Source of the DNA: CAVUAT01 sp963848045
GTDB taxonomy: Bacteria; Actinomycetota; Thermoleophilia; Solirubrobacterales; 70-9
Assembly (NCBI GenBank): GCA_963848045.1
Contig: CAWKCC010000003.1
Coordinates: forward strand, 248,001-312,000
Length of the DNA: 64,000 nt
Direction: 5' to 3'
The notes below the pieces were generated by a model. It had not been told where the DNA came from. It searched no databases and saw nothing but the letters and a program-made list of their open reading frames with translations. Below, in pieces: positions 17,069-25,056 of the stretch. How positions within the stretch are numbered: the first letter of the stretch is position 1; each line of letters begins with the position of its first letter. A program made the translations under genes and the position numbers.

Positions 17069-19210
17069 ATGATCGAGCTCGGCTCCGCCGCCCTGGCCGC
17101 CTCGCTGTTGGTCGCCCTATACGCGGTGGCGGCGGCGATCCATGGGGCGCGCAGCGGCGACCGCCGCTGGGTGGACTCCTCGCGCCGCGCCGTCTATGCG
17201 CTGGCCGGCCTGCTGACGAGCGCCGTCGTCGTCTTGGAGTCGGCCTTTCTGCGTGACGACTTCTCGTTCGAGCTGGTAGCCGACCACTCCTCGACCACGA
17301 CGCCGACCTTCTACAAGCTGACCGCGATGTGGTCGAGCCAGGAGGGCTCGCTGCTGCTCTGGGCCTTCGTGCTCTCGCTCGCCTCGAGCGGCGCCCTCTA
17401 CCTGACTCGACGCAAGCATCGCGATCTGGTGCCGTGGGCGACCGCGGTGCTGACGGGCGTCGCCTGTTTCTTCCTGGGCCTGATGCTGTTCAAGGCCAAT
17501 CCCTTCACCGGGCTCAACCCGGCGCCCGCGGAGGGCCAGGGGCTGACCCCGCTGCTGCGCAACCCCTACATGGTCATCCACCCGCCGATGCTCTACTCGG
17601 GCTATGTGCTGCTCTCGATCCCCTTCGCGTTCGCAGTCGGGGCGCTGATCACCCGGAGGGTGGACGCGAGCTGGATGCGCTCGACGCGGAGCTTTGCGCT
17701 GACCGCCTGGGCCTTCCTGGGGTTGGGGCTGCTGCTGGGCTCACGCTGGTCATACGAGGAGCTCGGCTGGGGCGGCTACTGGGGCTGGGACCCGGTCGAG
17801 AACGCGGCGCTGATGCCGTGGCTGGTGGTCACGGCCTACCTGCACTCGATCATGGTCCAGGAGCGTCGAGGCATGCTCAAGGTCTGGAACGTGAGCCTGA
17901 TCTCGGCGGCCTTCGTGCTGGCCTTGGTGGGCACCTTCCTGGTGCGGTCGGGGATCCTCGAGTCGATCCACGCCTTCGGCGCCTCGACGGTGGGCGGGCC
18001 GTTGCTGGTGTTGATCGCCGTGGTGGCGCTGGGCTCGGCGGCCCTGATCGTCAGCCGCCTGGGGGATCTGCGCCCTGAGCGGCGCATCGACTCGCCGCTC
18101 TCGCGAGAGGCGATCTTCCTGGTCAACAACCTGCTGCTGGTCGGGCTCGCGGCCGTGGTCTTCTGGGGAACGTTCTTCCCGCTGATCGCCGAGGCCGTGA
18201 CCGGTGAGCGCTCCTCGCTCGGCTCCCCCTGGTTCGATCGCTACGTGACCCCGATCGGGGTCGCGCTGGTGCTGTTCACCGGGATCGGGCCGCTCTTCGC
18301 CTGGGGCAGGCTGAGCGGCGCGGCGGCGCGCCGGATCCTGATCTGGCCCGGCATCGCCGCGATCCTCGCCGCGGTCGTACTGGCCGTGGCGACGGACGCC
18401 GCCGACAGCCCCTGGGCACTGCTGCTGTTCGCCTTCGCCGCCTTCACCCTGGTCGCGCTCGGCCAGGAGTTCTGGCGCGCGGGCTCGTCGCGGCGCGCTC
18501 TCACGGGCGAGAGAATGGGCTTGGCGCTGCCGCGGGCGGTGGGCCGCAACCGGCGGCGCTACGGCGGCTACATCGCACACGCCGGCATCGCCATCCTGCT
18601 GGTCGGCATCGCAGCCTCCTCGAGCTTCCAGACCAACCGCGACGTGCGCCTCGACGTCGGCGAGTCGGCGCAGGTCGGCGACTACAAGGTCACCTACAAG
18701 GGCCTCGACTCCGACCCTGGCAACGAGCGCATCGCCTTCGCGGCGACGCTCGATGTGCGAAAGGACGGCAAGGATTTCGCGCTGCTCGCGCCGGCGCGCA
18801 ACTACTACCCCACGCAGGATCCGTCGGTCGGACCGCTCGGCCGCTACTTCGAGGGGGAGGCGACCAGCGAGATCGGGCTCAAGTCGGGCGCCGGCCAGGA
18901 CTTCTGGGTCGCCTTCCAGCCCGACCTCTCGACGCTCGACCCGGCGATCCAGCGAGGCAACGCCCAACTCGCCGGCCTGCCGCCCGATGCGATCGGTTTG
19001 GCGATCATCGCCCTGGCCGAGGACTACGCCGCGAGTCCGCCCCCTGCGACCTTTCGCGTCATCGTCAACCCGATGATCGTCTGGATCTGGATCGGCGCGC
19101 TGGTCGCGCTCTCGGGCGCCGTGGTCGCGATCTGGCCCTCGAGCGAGGCGCGCCGCCGTGCGGAGGCCGCCTATGCGGCGAGAGTGGGCCGCGAGGCCTC
19201 CCGGGCCTGA
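17069..19210 (+). CDS. ccmF: Cytochrome c haem lyase subunit CcmF
   Basis: 713 residues with roughly 14-15 transmembrane segments. The tryptophan-rich haem-handling loop is WGGYWGWDPVENAALMPW (about residues 231-248) and the His residues of CcmF are visible in HPPMLYSG and TAYLHSIMVQ. A soluble external domain lies near the C-terminus (about 535-665) before the last helix. Ligates haem from CcmE to apocytochrome c thiols. It follows ccmE directly; ccmA-D are not in the window. Confidence 0.96.
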   Translation: MIELGSAALAASLLVALYAVAAAIHGARSGDRRWVDSSRRAVYALAGLLTSAVVVLESAFLRDDFSFELVADHSSTTTPTFYKLTAMWSSQEGSLLLWAFVLSLASSGALYLTRRKHRDLVPWATAVLTGVACFFLGLMLFKANPFTGLNPAPAEGQGLTPLLRNPYMVIHPPMLYSGYVLLSIPFAFAVGALITRRVDASWMRSTRSFALTAWAFLGLGLLLGSRWSYEELGWGGYWGWDPVENAALMPWLVVTAYLHSIMVQERRGMLKVWNVSLISAAFVLALVGTFLVRSGILESIHAFGASTVGGPLLVLIAVVALGSAALIVSRLGDLRPERRIDSPLSREAIFLVNNLLLVGLAAVVFWGTFFPLIAEAVTGERSSLGSPWFDRYVTPIGVALVLFTGIGPLFAWGRLSGAAARRILIWPGIAAILAAVVLAVATDAADSPWALLLFAFAAFTLVALGQEFWRAGSSRRALTGERMGLALPRAVGRNRRRYGGYIAHAGIAILLVGIAASSSFQTNRDVRLDVGESAQVGDYKVTYKGLDSDPGNERIAFAATLDVRKDGKDFALLAPARNYYPTQDPSVGPLGRYFEGEATSEIGLKSGAGQDFWVAFQPDLSTLDPAIQRGNAQLAGLPPDAIGLAIIALAEDYAASPPPATFRVIVNPMIVWIWIGALVALSGAVVAIWPSSEARRRAEAAYAARVGREASRA

Positions 19211-19249
19211 GCGCCGCTCCGCGCGCGCCACCCTAGCCTTTCACCACGG

Positions 19250-19561
19250 ATGGAGTTCCTGCTCGCCCTCGCGATCATCTGCCTGGTCGCCGCCTTCGTC
19301 ACCGTTCCGTTGCGCGAGCGGCGCGGCGGCGCGACCGGGCGATCCGATCCCGACGAGGCCGAGCGCGCCGAGCTCGAGGCGCGCAAGCGGGTGCTCTATC
19401 GCGAGATTCGCGACGCTGAGGCCGACCACGCGGCGGGCAAGCAGAGCGACGAGGATTTCGAGCGTCTGGACCGCGAGCTGCGCCGCGACGCGGTGGCCGT
19501 GCTGAAGCGGCTCGACAGGCTGGGCGAGCGCCGAGCTGCCCGTGGCGACTCCCTAGACTGA
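19250..19561 (+). CDS. CcmI-like small membrane protein
   Basis: 103 residues: one transmembrane helix (about 2-20) followed by a charged coiled-coil helix with LEARKRVLYREIRDAEADHAAGK and SDEDFERLDRELRRDAVAVL. This is the N-terminal pattern of CcmI/CycH (helix plus E-x-KxxL-x-E-I-x-D-x-E-DxxxGK), without the TPR domain. Position after ccmF supports a role in apocytochrome handling. TAGCCT lies 10 bases upstream of the ATG. Confidence 0.7.
   Translation: MEFLLALAIICLVAAFVTVPLRERRGGATGRSDPDEAERAELEARKRVLYREIRDAEADHAAGKQSDEDFERLDRELRRDAVAVLKRLDRLGERRAARGDSLD
19554..19559 (+). promoter_or_regulatory. -10 element of a leaderless promoter for secG
   Basis: TAGACT, 7 bases, then the secG ATG at 19567. 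The element overlaps the last codon and stop region of the CcmI-like gene. Confidence 0.5.
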
Positions 19562-19566
19562 CGGCC

Positions 19567-19788
19567 ATGGAAGTCGTCTTGGGAGTGGTCGAGGTGGCGA
19601 TCTCTGTGATCGTGATCTTCCTCGTGCTGCTGCACTCGGGCAAGGACTCGGGCCTCTCGGGCATGGCCGGGATCGGCGGCGGCGGCTCATTCGGCGGCGG
19701 CTCGCTGGTCGAGCGCAACCTGACCCGCTGGACCATCTTCTTCTCGGTGCTCTGGGCGCTCAACGCGCTGATCATGCTCAAGATCTAG
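19567..19788 (+). CDS. secG: Preprotein translocase subunit SecG
   Basis: 73 residues with two transmembrane helices (about 5-22 and 52-71) separated by a Gly/Ser loop GIGGGGSFGGGS. The signature LLHSGKDSGLSG follows helix 1, as in actinobacterial SecG. Stabilises SecYE during export. In many actinobacteria secG follows tpiA; here it is 15 kb away from the glycolytic operon and next to ccm genes. Confidence 0.93.
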   Translation: MEVVLGVVEVAISVIVIFLVLLHSGKDSGLSGMAGIGGGGSFGGGSLVERNLTRWTIFFSVLWALNALIMLKI

Positions 19789-19793
19789 CGCCC

Positions 19794-20576
19794 GTGGCGA
19801 TCGACCTGCGGATCTCTGACGGTGCGGCGCGTATCGTCCTCGACCGCCCCGACTCGCTCAACTCCTGGAACGAGCAGCTCGGCATCGAGCTGCGCGACGC
19901 GGTCGCCGCCGTGGCTGCGGATGAGGCGGTGCGCGCCGTGATGATCACGGGAGCCGGCCGCGCCTTCTCCTCGGGCGCCGACCTCAAGGAGCAGCGCCCC
20001 CCCGGCGGCGAGGGCCCGCCCGACCTCAGCGCCCGGCTCAAGGAGCTCTACCACCCGATCATCCTCGGGATTCGCGAGATGCCGAAGCCCGTGCTGGCCG
20101 CCGTCAACGGGCCGGCGGTCGGGATCGGCTGCTCGCTGGCCCTTGCCTGCGACCTGGTGCTGGCGGCCGAGTCCTCCTACCTGCTGCTCGCCTTCGTCAA
20201 CATCGGCCTGGTGCCCGACGGCGGCGTCACCGCGCTGCTGCCGGCCCGCGCCGGCGCGGCGCGGGCGATGGAGATGGGGATGCTCGGCGAGCGTGTGCCC
20301 GCACGCACGGCGCTGGAGTGGGGGCTGGTCAACCGCGTGCTCCCTGACCAGAGCCTGCTCGCGGATGCCGAGCGGCTGCTCGAGCATCTTGCCAACGGCC
20401 CGACCACGGCCTACGCGAACTTCAAGCGCCTGATCAACCGGCGCGTCCACGCCGGCATGGCCGAGCAGCTCGAGGCGGAGGCCGACGCCCAGCGCGAGCA
20501 GGGCGGCACCGCCGACTTCGCCGAGGGCGTGCTCGCCTTCATCGAGAAGCGCCCCCCGAGCTTCAGGGGCTCCTGA
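19794..20576 (+). CDS. Enoyl-CoA hydratase/isomerase family protein
   Basis: 260 residues, complete crotonase fold. First oxyanion-hole motif FSSGADLKE (about 60-68) and second NGPAVGIGCSLALACDLV (about 103-120). The catalytic Glu positions show NIGLVPDGG, where the second Glu is replaced by Asp or absent, so it may be an isomerase-like rather than a hydratase enzyme. GTG start 5 bases after secG. Role in fatty acid or CoA-ester breakdown is inferred. Confidence 0.88.
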   Translation: MAIDLRISDGAARIVLDRPDSLNSWNEQLGIELRDAVAAVAADEAVRAVMITGAGRAFSSGADLKEQRPPGGEGPPDLSARLKELYHPIILGIREMPKPVLAAVNGPAVGIGCSLALACDLVLAAESSYLLLAFVNIGLVPDGGVTALLPARAGAARAMEMGMLGERVPARTALEWGLVNRVLPDQSLLADAERLLEHLANGPTTAYANFKRLINRRVHAGMAEQLEAEADAQREQGGTADFAEGVLAFIEKRPPSFRGS

Positions 20577-20577
20577 G

Positions 20578-20597
20578 CCGGAGCGGGGGCCCTCCGG
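20578..20597 (+). terminator. Possible hairpin after the enoyl-CoA hydratase gene
   Basis: CCGGAG and CTCCGG arms separated by CGGGGGCC, starting just after the stop codon. There is no T-tract, so intrinsic termination is uncertain. Confidence 0.3.
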
Positions 20598-20694
20598 CGA
20601 CGCGCTTGCGCCGACCCTCGTGCTTTGGGATGCTGCGAAGCCAACAGGGTGGCCCCTGGAACAAGCGGCCCCGCTACAGCTATGGGAGGTGGCG

Positions 20695-21339
20695 ATGTTC
20701 TCTGACCGAAACCGGCCCTCGTCCGAGATGATGGTGGCGCTTGCAGGAGCTGCGATGGCGCTGGCGGCCTTGGTTCTCTCGATGACCGGGACGGCCACGG
20801 GACTGCGTGGAAAGAACAACATCGACAGGAACGACCTGGGAAAGCGGGTGGTGAAGGCGGTCAACATCCAGAAGAACGCCGTCCGCGGCTATCAGCTGGC
20901 GGAGAACGCGGCGGGGGGCTTCCAGGTCAACGAGGACACGCTCGGCACCGTTCCGAACGCAGCCCGCCTGAATGGTCTCGAGCCGTCGGCGTTCGCCCGG
21001 TCGTTGGCCGGCCGAGGCAGGCAGAACGACGTCGGCGTTCAAACCGCCTTCACGGACCAGCCCTCCGGCTTCGCGGTGGAGACGGATGGGGTAGCTGACG
21101 CGCAGGACTCGATCGTGATCAGAAAGCTGGACGGGGGCTCGTTCGGCCTCTTCACCTCGGGTGGCGCGAGCGTCGAGTTCGGCTCTACGGAGATCGTGGA
21201 CAACGGCGGCGGCGACTACGACAGCGATCCGGGATCGGTTGTCGCCTATGTGAATGGGGACAACTCGAGGCGACTCCAGGTGCGCTGCCTGTTCGCCGTG
21301 ACGGTGTTCAGCTGCTGGGGGTTCCCCGAGCCGTCCTAG
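20695..21339 (+). CDS. Secreted or membrane-anchored surface protein, hypothetical
   Basis: 214 residues. N-terminal hydrophobic helix MMVALAGAAMALAALVLSM, then a segment with repeated NAV.GYQLAENA / NEDTLGTVPNAARLNG that resembles the collagen-tail-like surface proteins common in Thermoleophilia (KNAV...TLGTVPxAA). The C-terminal 120 residues look like a small beta-rich domain (GFAVETDGVADAQDSIVI) with two Cys near the end. Shine-Dalgarno GGGAGG precedes the ATG at 20695. No enzyme motif. Confidence 0.7.
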   Translation: MFSDRNRPSSEMMVALAGAAMALAALVLSMTGTATGLRGKNNIDRNDLGKRVVKAVNIQKNAVRGYQLAENAAGGFQVNEDTLGTVPNAARLNGLEPSAFARSLAGRGRQNDVGVQTAFTDQPSGFAVETDGVADAQDSIVIRKLDGGSFGLFTSGGASVEFGSTEIVDNGGGDYDSDPGSVVAYVNGDNSRRLQVRCLFAVTVFSCWGFPEPS

Positions 21340-21430
21340 GAGCGGGTGCCTCGAACACGTTGCCGTGCTGAAGCCAGAGCCGGCTGCATCGGGCACCTGA
21401 GGGCCGGAGCCGCCCGCTGGAGAGGTGAGA

Positions 21431-21516
<86 letters not shown>

Positions 21517-21563
21517 AGACGGGGGGATTCTAGTGCGGGGTTGAACTCGTCCGCCGGGCGCGC

Positions 21564-21585
21564 TACTCTTACGAACGTGTGTTCG
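21564..21585 (+). promoter_or_regulatory. lexA promoter with SOS box
   Basis: CGAAC-GTGT-GTTCG (21572-21585) is a perfect LexA operator of the Gram-positive type (CGAACNNNNGTTCG). A -10 of the TAnnnT form, TACTCT (21564-21569), lies directly upstream, so LexA bound here would cover the transcription start and autorepress lexA. The lexA ATG follows 50 bases later. Confidence 0.88.
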
Positions 21586-21634
21586 CCTTCGTCAACAACC
21601 AGCAGTCCGGCAGCGGGCTGATCCGGGAGGAGCG

Positions 21635-22258
21635 ATGGACTTCTCAATCAAGGATCTGACCAAGCGGCAGCGAGAGGTATTCGACTTCATCAGCCGCTAC
21701 CTGAGCCGGCACGGCTACCCGCCCACCGTGCGCGAGATCGGCAAGGCCGTCGGGCTGCATTCGCCCTCCACGGTGCACGCGCACCTCTCCAAGCTCGAGT
21801 CGCTGGGCGTGCTGAAGCGCGACCCCACGAAGCCGCGGGCGATGGAGATCATGGTGGAGCGCGCCAAGCGCGTCGTCACTCCGAGGGGCCTGCCCCTGGT
21901 CGGCCAGGTCGCCGCAGGCGAGCCGATCGTCGCCGAGGAGAACGTCGAGGAGTATCTGCAGGTGCCCGACGTGATCGGCGGCGAGGCGGGCGACTACATC
22001 CTGCGCGTGCGCGGCGAGTCGATGAAGGACGCCGGCATCTTCGAGAACGACTTCGTGGTGGTGCGCCCCGGGCCGGAAGCCAAGGACGGCGACATCGTCG
22101 TGGCGCTGGTCGGGGACGAGGAGGCGACCGTGAAGCGCTTCTTCCGCGAGAAGGACCAGATCCGCCTCCAGCCGGAGAACGAGGCGATGGAGCCGATCCG
22201 CACGCGTGACGCGTCCATCTGCGGGCGTGTCGTCGGAGTCTTCCGGAGGGTCTCGTGA
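21635..22258 (+). CDS. lexA: SOS-response repressor LexA
   Basis: 207 residues. Winged-helix DNA-binding domain (1-65; LTKRQREVFDFI, PPTVREIGKAVGL, STVHAHLSKLE), cleavage site Ala-Gly in GQVAAGEP, catalytic Ser in GESMKDAGIFENDFVVV and Lys in ATVKRFFRE. RecA filaments trigger self-cleavage and SOS induction. Good Shine-Dalgarno (GGGAGGAG). Its stop overlaps the next gene start (GTGA), so the zinc-ribbon protein is SOS co-regulated. Confidence 0.97.
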   Translation: MDFSIKDLTKRQREVFDFISRYLSRHGYPPTVREIGKAVGLHSPSTVHAHLSKLESLGVLKRDPTKPRAMEIMVERAKRVVTPRGLPLVGQVAAGEPIVAEENVEEYLQVPDVIGGEAGDYILRVRGESMKDAGIFENDFVVVRPGPEAKDGDIVVALVGDEEATVKRFFREKDQIRLQPENEAMEPIRTRDASICGRVVGVFRRVS

Positions 22259-22473
22259 GCGCGGTCGCCGCAGGCGCGGCGACCGCGATCCGGCGACCCG
22301 CTCTGGCGCAAGAGGCGCAGCGGCTTTCTGAGTCCGCGGGGTCGACGCTCGAGGACACGATCCTCGGCGCCTGGGAGGACCTCGCGACCCGCGGCCGGGC
22401 GCGATGCCCGGTGTGCTCAGGAGAGGTGCTGACCGCAGACGGCTGCGAAGACTGCGGTTCGCACCTCTCCTGA
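22255..22473 (+). CDS. Small zinc-ribbon protein, translationally coupled to lexA
   Basis: 72 residues: a helical N-terminus (EDTILGAWEDLATRG) and a C-terminal zinc ribbon with Cys51, Cys54, Cys64 and Cys67 (CPVC...CEDC). GTG start overlaps the lexA stop. No known family recognised. The position puts it under the SOS box, so a damage-related role is plausible but unproven. Confidence 0.75.
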   Translation: MSAVAAGAATAIRRPALAQEAQRLSESAGSTLEDTILGAWEDLATRGRARCPVCSGEVLTADGCEDCGSHLS

Positions 22474-22500
22474 CCGCACGCTCGGAGTCGCGAATCGGGC

Positions 22501-22506
22501 TACCAT
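22501..22506 (+). promoter_or_regulatory. -10 element for rnpB
   Basis: TACCAT sits 6-7 bases before the predicted 5' end of RNase P RNA. No -35 is clear. Confidence 0.4.
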
Positions 22507-22509
22507 TTG

Positions 22510-22850
22510 CCGTGCGAGCTAGACAGCCGCGGAGATCACCGGGAGGTGGTGCTTCGAGGAAAGTCCGGACACCGAAGGGCATGGCGGTGGGTAACGCCCA
22601 CCCGGGGAAACCCGCGGGAAAGTGCCACAGAGAACAGTCCGCCGATGGCGCGGCCACACGTGAGCCGCGCACAGGCAAGGGTGAAACGGTGCGGTAAGAG
22701 CGCACCGGCGCAGCGGTGACGCGGCGCGCACGGCAAACCCCGCCAGGTGCAAGGTCAAGCAGGGCCGATGACTCCGCCCGACGAGGCCCAGGTAGACCGC
22801 ATAGATGGATGGCTGTCCACGACAGGATCCGGCTTACAGGCGCGCTACGG
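22510..22850 (+). ncRNA. rnpB: RNase P RNA, bacterial class A
   Basis: Catalytic RNA that matures tRNA 5' ends. Universal core blocks are present: GAGGAAAGTCCGGAC (CR I region, about 22555-22569), the ACAGAGAACAG region, AGGGTGAAACGGTGCGGTAAGAG (CR II-III) and the 3' core GGATCCGGCTTACAGG. P1 can form between CCGTGCG at 22510-22516 and CGCTACGG at 22843-22850 with one bulge; ends are approximate. No protein is coded here despite open frames. Confidence 0.93.
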
Positions 22851-22854
22851 AGGA

Positions 22855-22878
22855 GGCCCCGGAAACGGGGCCTTCTTC
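22855..22878 (+). terminator. Intrinsic terminator of rnpB
   Basis: GGCCCCG stem pairs with CGGGGCC around a GAAA tetraloop, followed by TTCTTC. It begins 4 bases after the rnpB 3' end. Confidence 0.85.
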
Positions 22879-22908
22879 ATGTCCGCGAGCCCGATCCGCC
22901 GATCCCGG

Positions 22909-23574
22909 CTATCGGGCGCCGCCCTCGGGACGCCGGAAGACCGCCGTCTCGACCGCCTGGGGCCACTCGTCCTTGACCCCGGTGAAGCGCCGCTCGCGCC
23001 AGCCGGCGAGCAGCTCGTAGGCCTCGGCGTAGGAGGGGCGGTCGGAGTCATCGAGCAGCAGCAGCCCGCCGGGGCGCAGCTTGTCGCGACCGATCCGCAC
23101 CGCCTCCACCCGCTCGGCCTGGGGCGATTCCAGGAAGTCCACCACCAGCAGGTCGAGGCGACCCGGCTCCAGCTCGGCGAGGGCGGACGCGAACTGCGTC
23201 ACCGGCAGCCTGCGGATCTCGACATGGTCGAGGCCGGCTTCGGCCACCAGCTCGCGAGCCCGGGCGAGCCAGTACTCGTTGTCCTCGAGGGTGACGACGC
23301 GACCGGCGCGGCGGCCCAGCCATACGGTCGAGCGCCCCGACCCCAGCTCGAGCACGTTCCAGTCGGCTCGCATGCGCCGTCCCAGCCAGCCCACGGCCGC
23401 GGGCACGATCCAGGGTCGCTCCGGAACGCGCCCGAGTCGCGCTCGCACCCGCGCCGCGGGCAGCCGCAGCCAGCCCGACAGCGGCATCGGGCCGCGCGCC
23501 GTGTGCAGGCCGGAGCGGCGGGTGCCCTGCTCGCGAGGCCCGCGCGGCGCGGCGTCGCCGGCCGCTGAGCTCAC
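22909..23574 (-). CDS. Class I SAM-dependent methyltransferase-like protein
   Basis: 221 residues. A basic, Arg-rich N-terminus of about 70 residues is followed by a Rossmann methyltransferase core: motif I VLELGSGRSTVWLG, acidic TLEDNEYW at motif II, LDLLVVDF at motif IV and GGLLLLDDSDRPSY. Resembles FkbM/TylF-like or O-methyltransferase families; the substrate is unknown. GTG start overlaps the SDR stop (GTGA), so the two are co-translated. Confidence 0.8.
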   Translation of the reverse strand: MSSAAGDAAPRGPREQGTRRSGLHTARGPMPLSGWLRLPAARVRARLGRVPERPWIVPAAVGWLGRRMRADWNVLELGSGRSTVWLGRRAGRVVTLEDNEYWLARARELVAEAGLDHVEIRRLPVTQFASALAELEPGRLDLLVVDFLESPQAERVEAVRIGRDKLRPGGLLLLDDSDRPSYAEAYELLAGWRERRFTGVKDEWPQAVETAVFRRPEGGAR

Positions 23575-24404
23575 GGGGCCTGGCGCTGGAGCCGCCGCTT
23601 GAAGCGGCGCTGGCGGCGTCGCGCGTCTGACATCACCAGCGGGATCAGGCGCACGGCCAGGCCAGGGAAGGCGTCGAAGACGCGAACCATGAAGCCGCGC
23701 CAGCGCGGAATGGTCACAACCGGCCGCGGGTGGTCGAGCAGGCCCTCGATCCGTGCGGCGACCCGCTCTGGAGTCAGCATCGTGCCCGAGAAGGAAAGGG
23801 CGGCGTCGGGATCCTCGAGCTTGTCCTCGAGCATCGGGCTCCAGATGCCGTCGGGGCAGACCGCCGAGATGTCGATGTTCTTGTACCCCGAGCGCCGCAG
23901 GTCGGAGAGCGCGCCGATGCTGAAGGCGATCGCGGCGTGTTTGCTCGCCGCATAGGCGACCTCCCCGGGGGCGGCGACGATGCCGGCAAGCGAGACGACG
24001 TTGATCACGTGACCGTGTCCGGCCGGCCGCATCACGGCGAGCGCGGCCAAGGTGCCCTTGAAGGTTCCGAAAGCGTTCACCTCGAGCATCGCCCGGTGGG
24101 CGGCGGGGTCCTGCTCGTGCACTCGCCCGGTGATCAGGATGCCGGCGTTGTTGACCCAGACGTCGAGCGAGCCCGCGCGCGCCACCACCTCGCGAGCGGC
24201 CCGGTCGCAGGCCGCAGCGTCGGTGACGTCGAGCTGCATCGGCCAGGCGCCGGTGGCGATCGCCTCGGCCGCGTGCTCGGCGGCGCCGCCGTCGACGTCC
24301 GTGACGGCCACCTCGTATCCGCGCTCGGCGAGCATGCGGGCGATCGCGAGTCCGAGCCCGCCACCTGCTCCTGTCACCAACGCTGCCGGCACGGCGGGCA
24401 GCAT
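23571..24404 (-). CDS. Short-chain dehydrogenase/reductase
   Basis: 277 residues from ATG 24404. TGAGGGLG cofactor loop, NNAGI, catalytic Ser in INVVSLAGIVAAP, YAASKHA. After the SDR core an extra C-terminal segment (about 225-277) ends in a very basic tail DARRRQRRFKRRLQRQ, possibly membrane or nucleic-acid associated. The start at 24404 is preferred because upstream codons overlap the riboswitch region on the other strand and lack family similarity. Confidence 0.88.
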   Translation of the reverse strand: MLPAVPAALVTGAGGGLGLAIARMLAERGYEVAVTDVDGGAAEHAAEAIATGAWPMQLDVTDAAACDRAAREVVARAGSLDVWVNNAGILITGRVHEQDPAAHRAMLEVNAFGTFKGTLAALAVMRPAGHGHVINVVSLAGIVAAPGEVAYAASKHAAIAFSIGALSDLRRSGYKNIDISAVCPDGIWSPMLEDKLEDPDAALSFSGTMLTPERVAARIEGLLDHPRPVVTIPRWRGFMVRVFDAFPGLAVRLIPLVMSDARRRQRRFKRRLQRQAP

Positions 24405-24451
24405 AGTTCGGGGGCGACCGATCTCGCCGGAAAGTCCGTCGCCGTTCCTGT

Positions 24452-24457
24452 TAGTCT
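24452..24457 (+). promoter_or_regulatory. -10 element before the c-di-AMP riboswitch
   Basis: TAGTCT, with a start expected about 7 bases later, right at the 5' strand of riboswitch helix P1. Confidence 0.45.
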
Positions 24458-24460
24458 GCC

Positions 24461-24590
24461 CGTTGCTTTCGCCGAGTCCCCGCGACACATAGCGCGGGGA
24501 TCGGGGGACCCGATGTTGGGGCGAATCGTGGCAGCGGCCACGTAGCGCGATCTTTCAGCGCGAGCCCGTCAGCTAACCCCGTAGGCAACG
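24461..24590 (+). promoter_or_regulatory. c-di-AMP riboswitch (ydaO/yuaA class)
   Basis: The leader of the RlpA-like gene has the conserved blocks of the ydaO aptamer: GGATCGGGGGACCCG, TTGGGGCGAATC and the 3' block GCCCGTCAGCTAACCCCGT followed by AGGC. P1 forms between CGTTGC (24461-24466) and GCAACG (24585-24590). The ribosome-binding site AAGGAA follows at once, so c-di-AMP binding is expected to turn the gene off, as known for this class before cell-wall genes. Confidence 0.88.
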
Positions 24591-24600
24591 AAGGAAAAGC

Positions 24601-25041
24601 GTGAACAAGACTTCCGTGAAAAAGAACGTCGTCGTCAGTCTGGCCTGCGCCGTGGCGCTGGCCGCAACGGCTTCGGCCGCCTCGGCGCGGTCGGGCGGTC
24701 TGGGCTCGCCCGGCGGCGCCACTGCGCCCCCGGCCAGCGCGTCGGGGAGCTGGACTGTCTACAAGAAGGCCACCTGGTACGGCCCAGGTTTCTGGGGCGC
24801 CCAAACAGCATGCGGAATCAAGCTGAAGCCGCGGGTGCTCGGCGCGGCGCACCGCAAGCTTCCCTGCGGAACCCAGGTGACCTTCACCCACGGCAGCCGC
24901 AGCGTCACCGCCACCGTTATCGACCGTGGGCCCTACCGCAAGGGCTATACCTGGGACCTGACCAAGAAGACCGCCAAGCGCGTCGGTTTCCTCAAGGTCG
25001 GCTCCGGGCCGATCACGGCCACGGTCAGCCCCCCCGGCTGA
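24601..25041 (+). CDS. Secreted RlpA-like double-psi beta-barrel protein
   Basis: 146 residues. Sec signal peptide (VVVSLACAVALAATASAASA), a short Gly/Pro/Ser linker, then a DPBB domain (about 55-146) with ATWYGPGFWGAQTACG, LPCGTQVTF, the catalytic-type Asp in VIDRGPY and WDLTKKTAKRVGF. Related domains in RlpA and resuscitation-promoting or expansin-like proteins act on peptidoglycan. GTG start follows AAGGAAAAGC. Controlled by the riboswitch directly upstream. Confidence 0.88.
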   Translation: MNKTSVKKNVVVSLACAVALAATASAASARSGGLGSPGGATAPPASASGSWTVYKKATWYGPGFWGAQTACGIKLKPRVLGAAHRKLPCGTQVTFTHGSRSVTATVIDRGPYRKGYTWDLTKKTAKRVGFLKVGSGPITATVSPPG

Positions 25042-25056
25042 GCCACTCCCGGGCTG

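Noticed and set aside
22747..23568. A 273-codon plus-strand frame starting in the 3' part of rnpB
   Set aside because: The start overlaps RNase P RNA and its terminator, and the rest is antisense to the methyltransferase gene.
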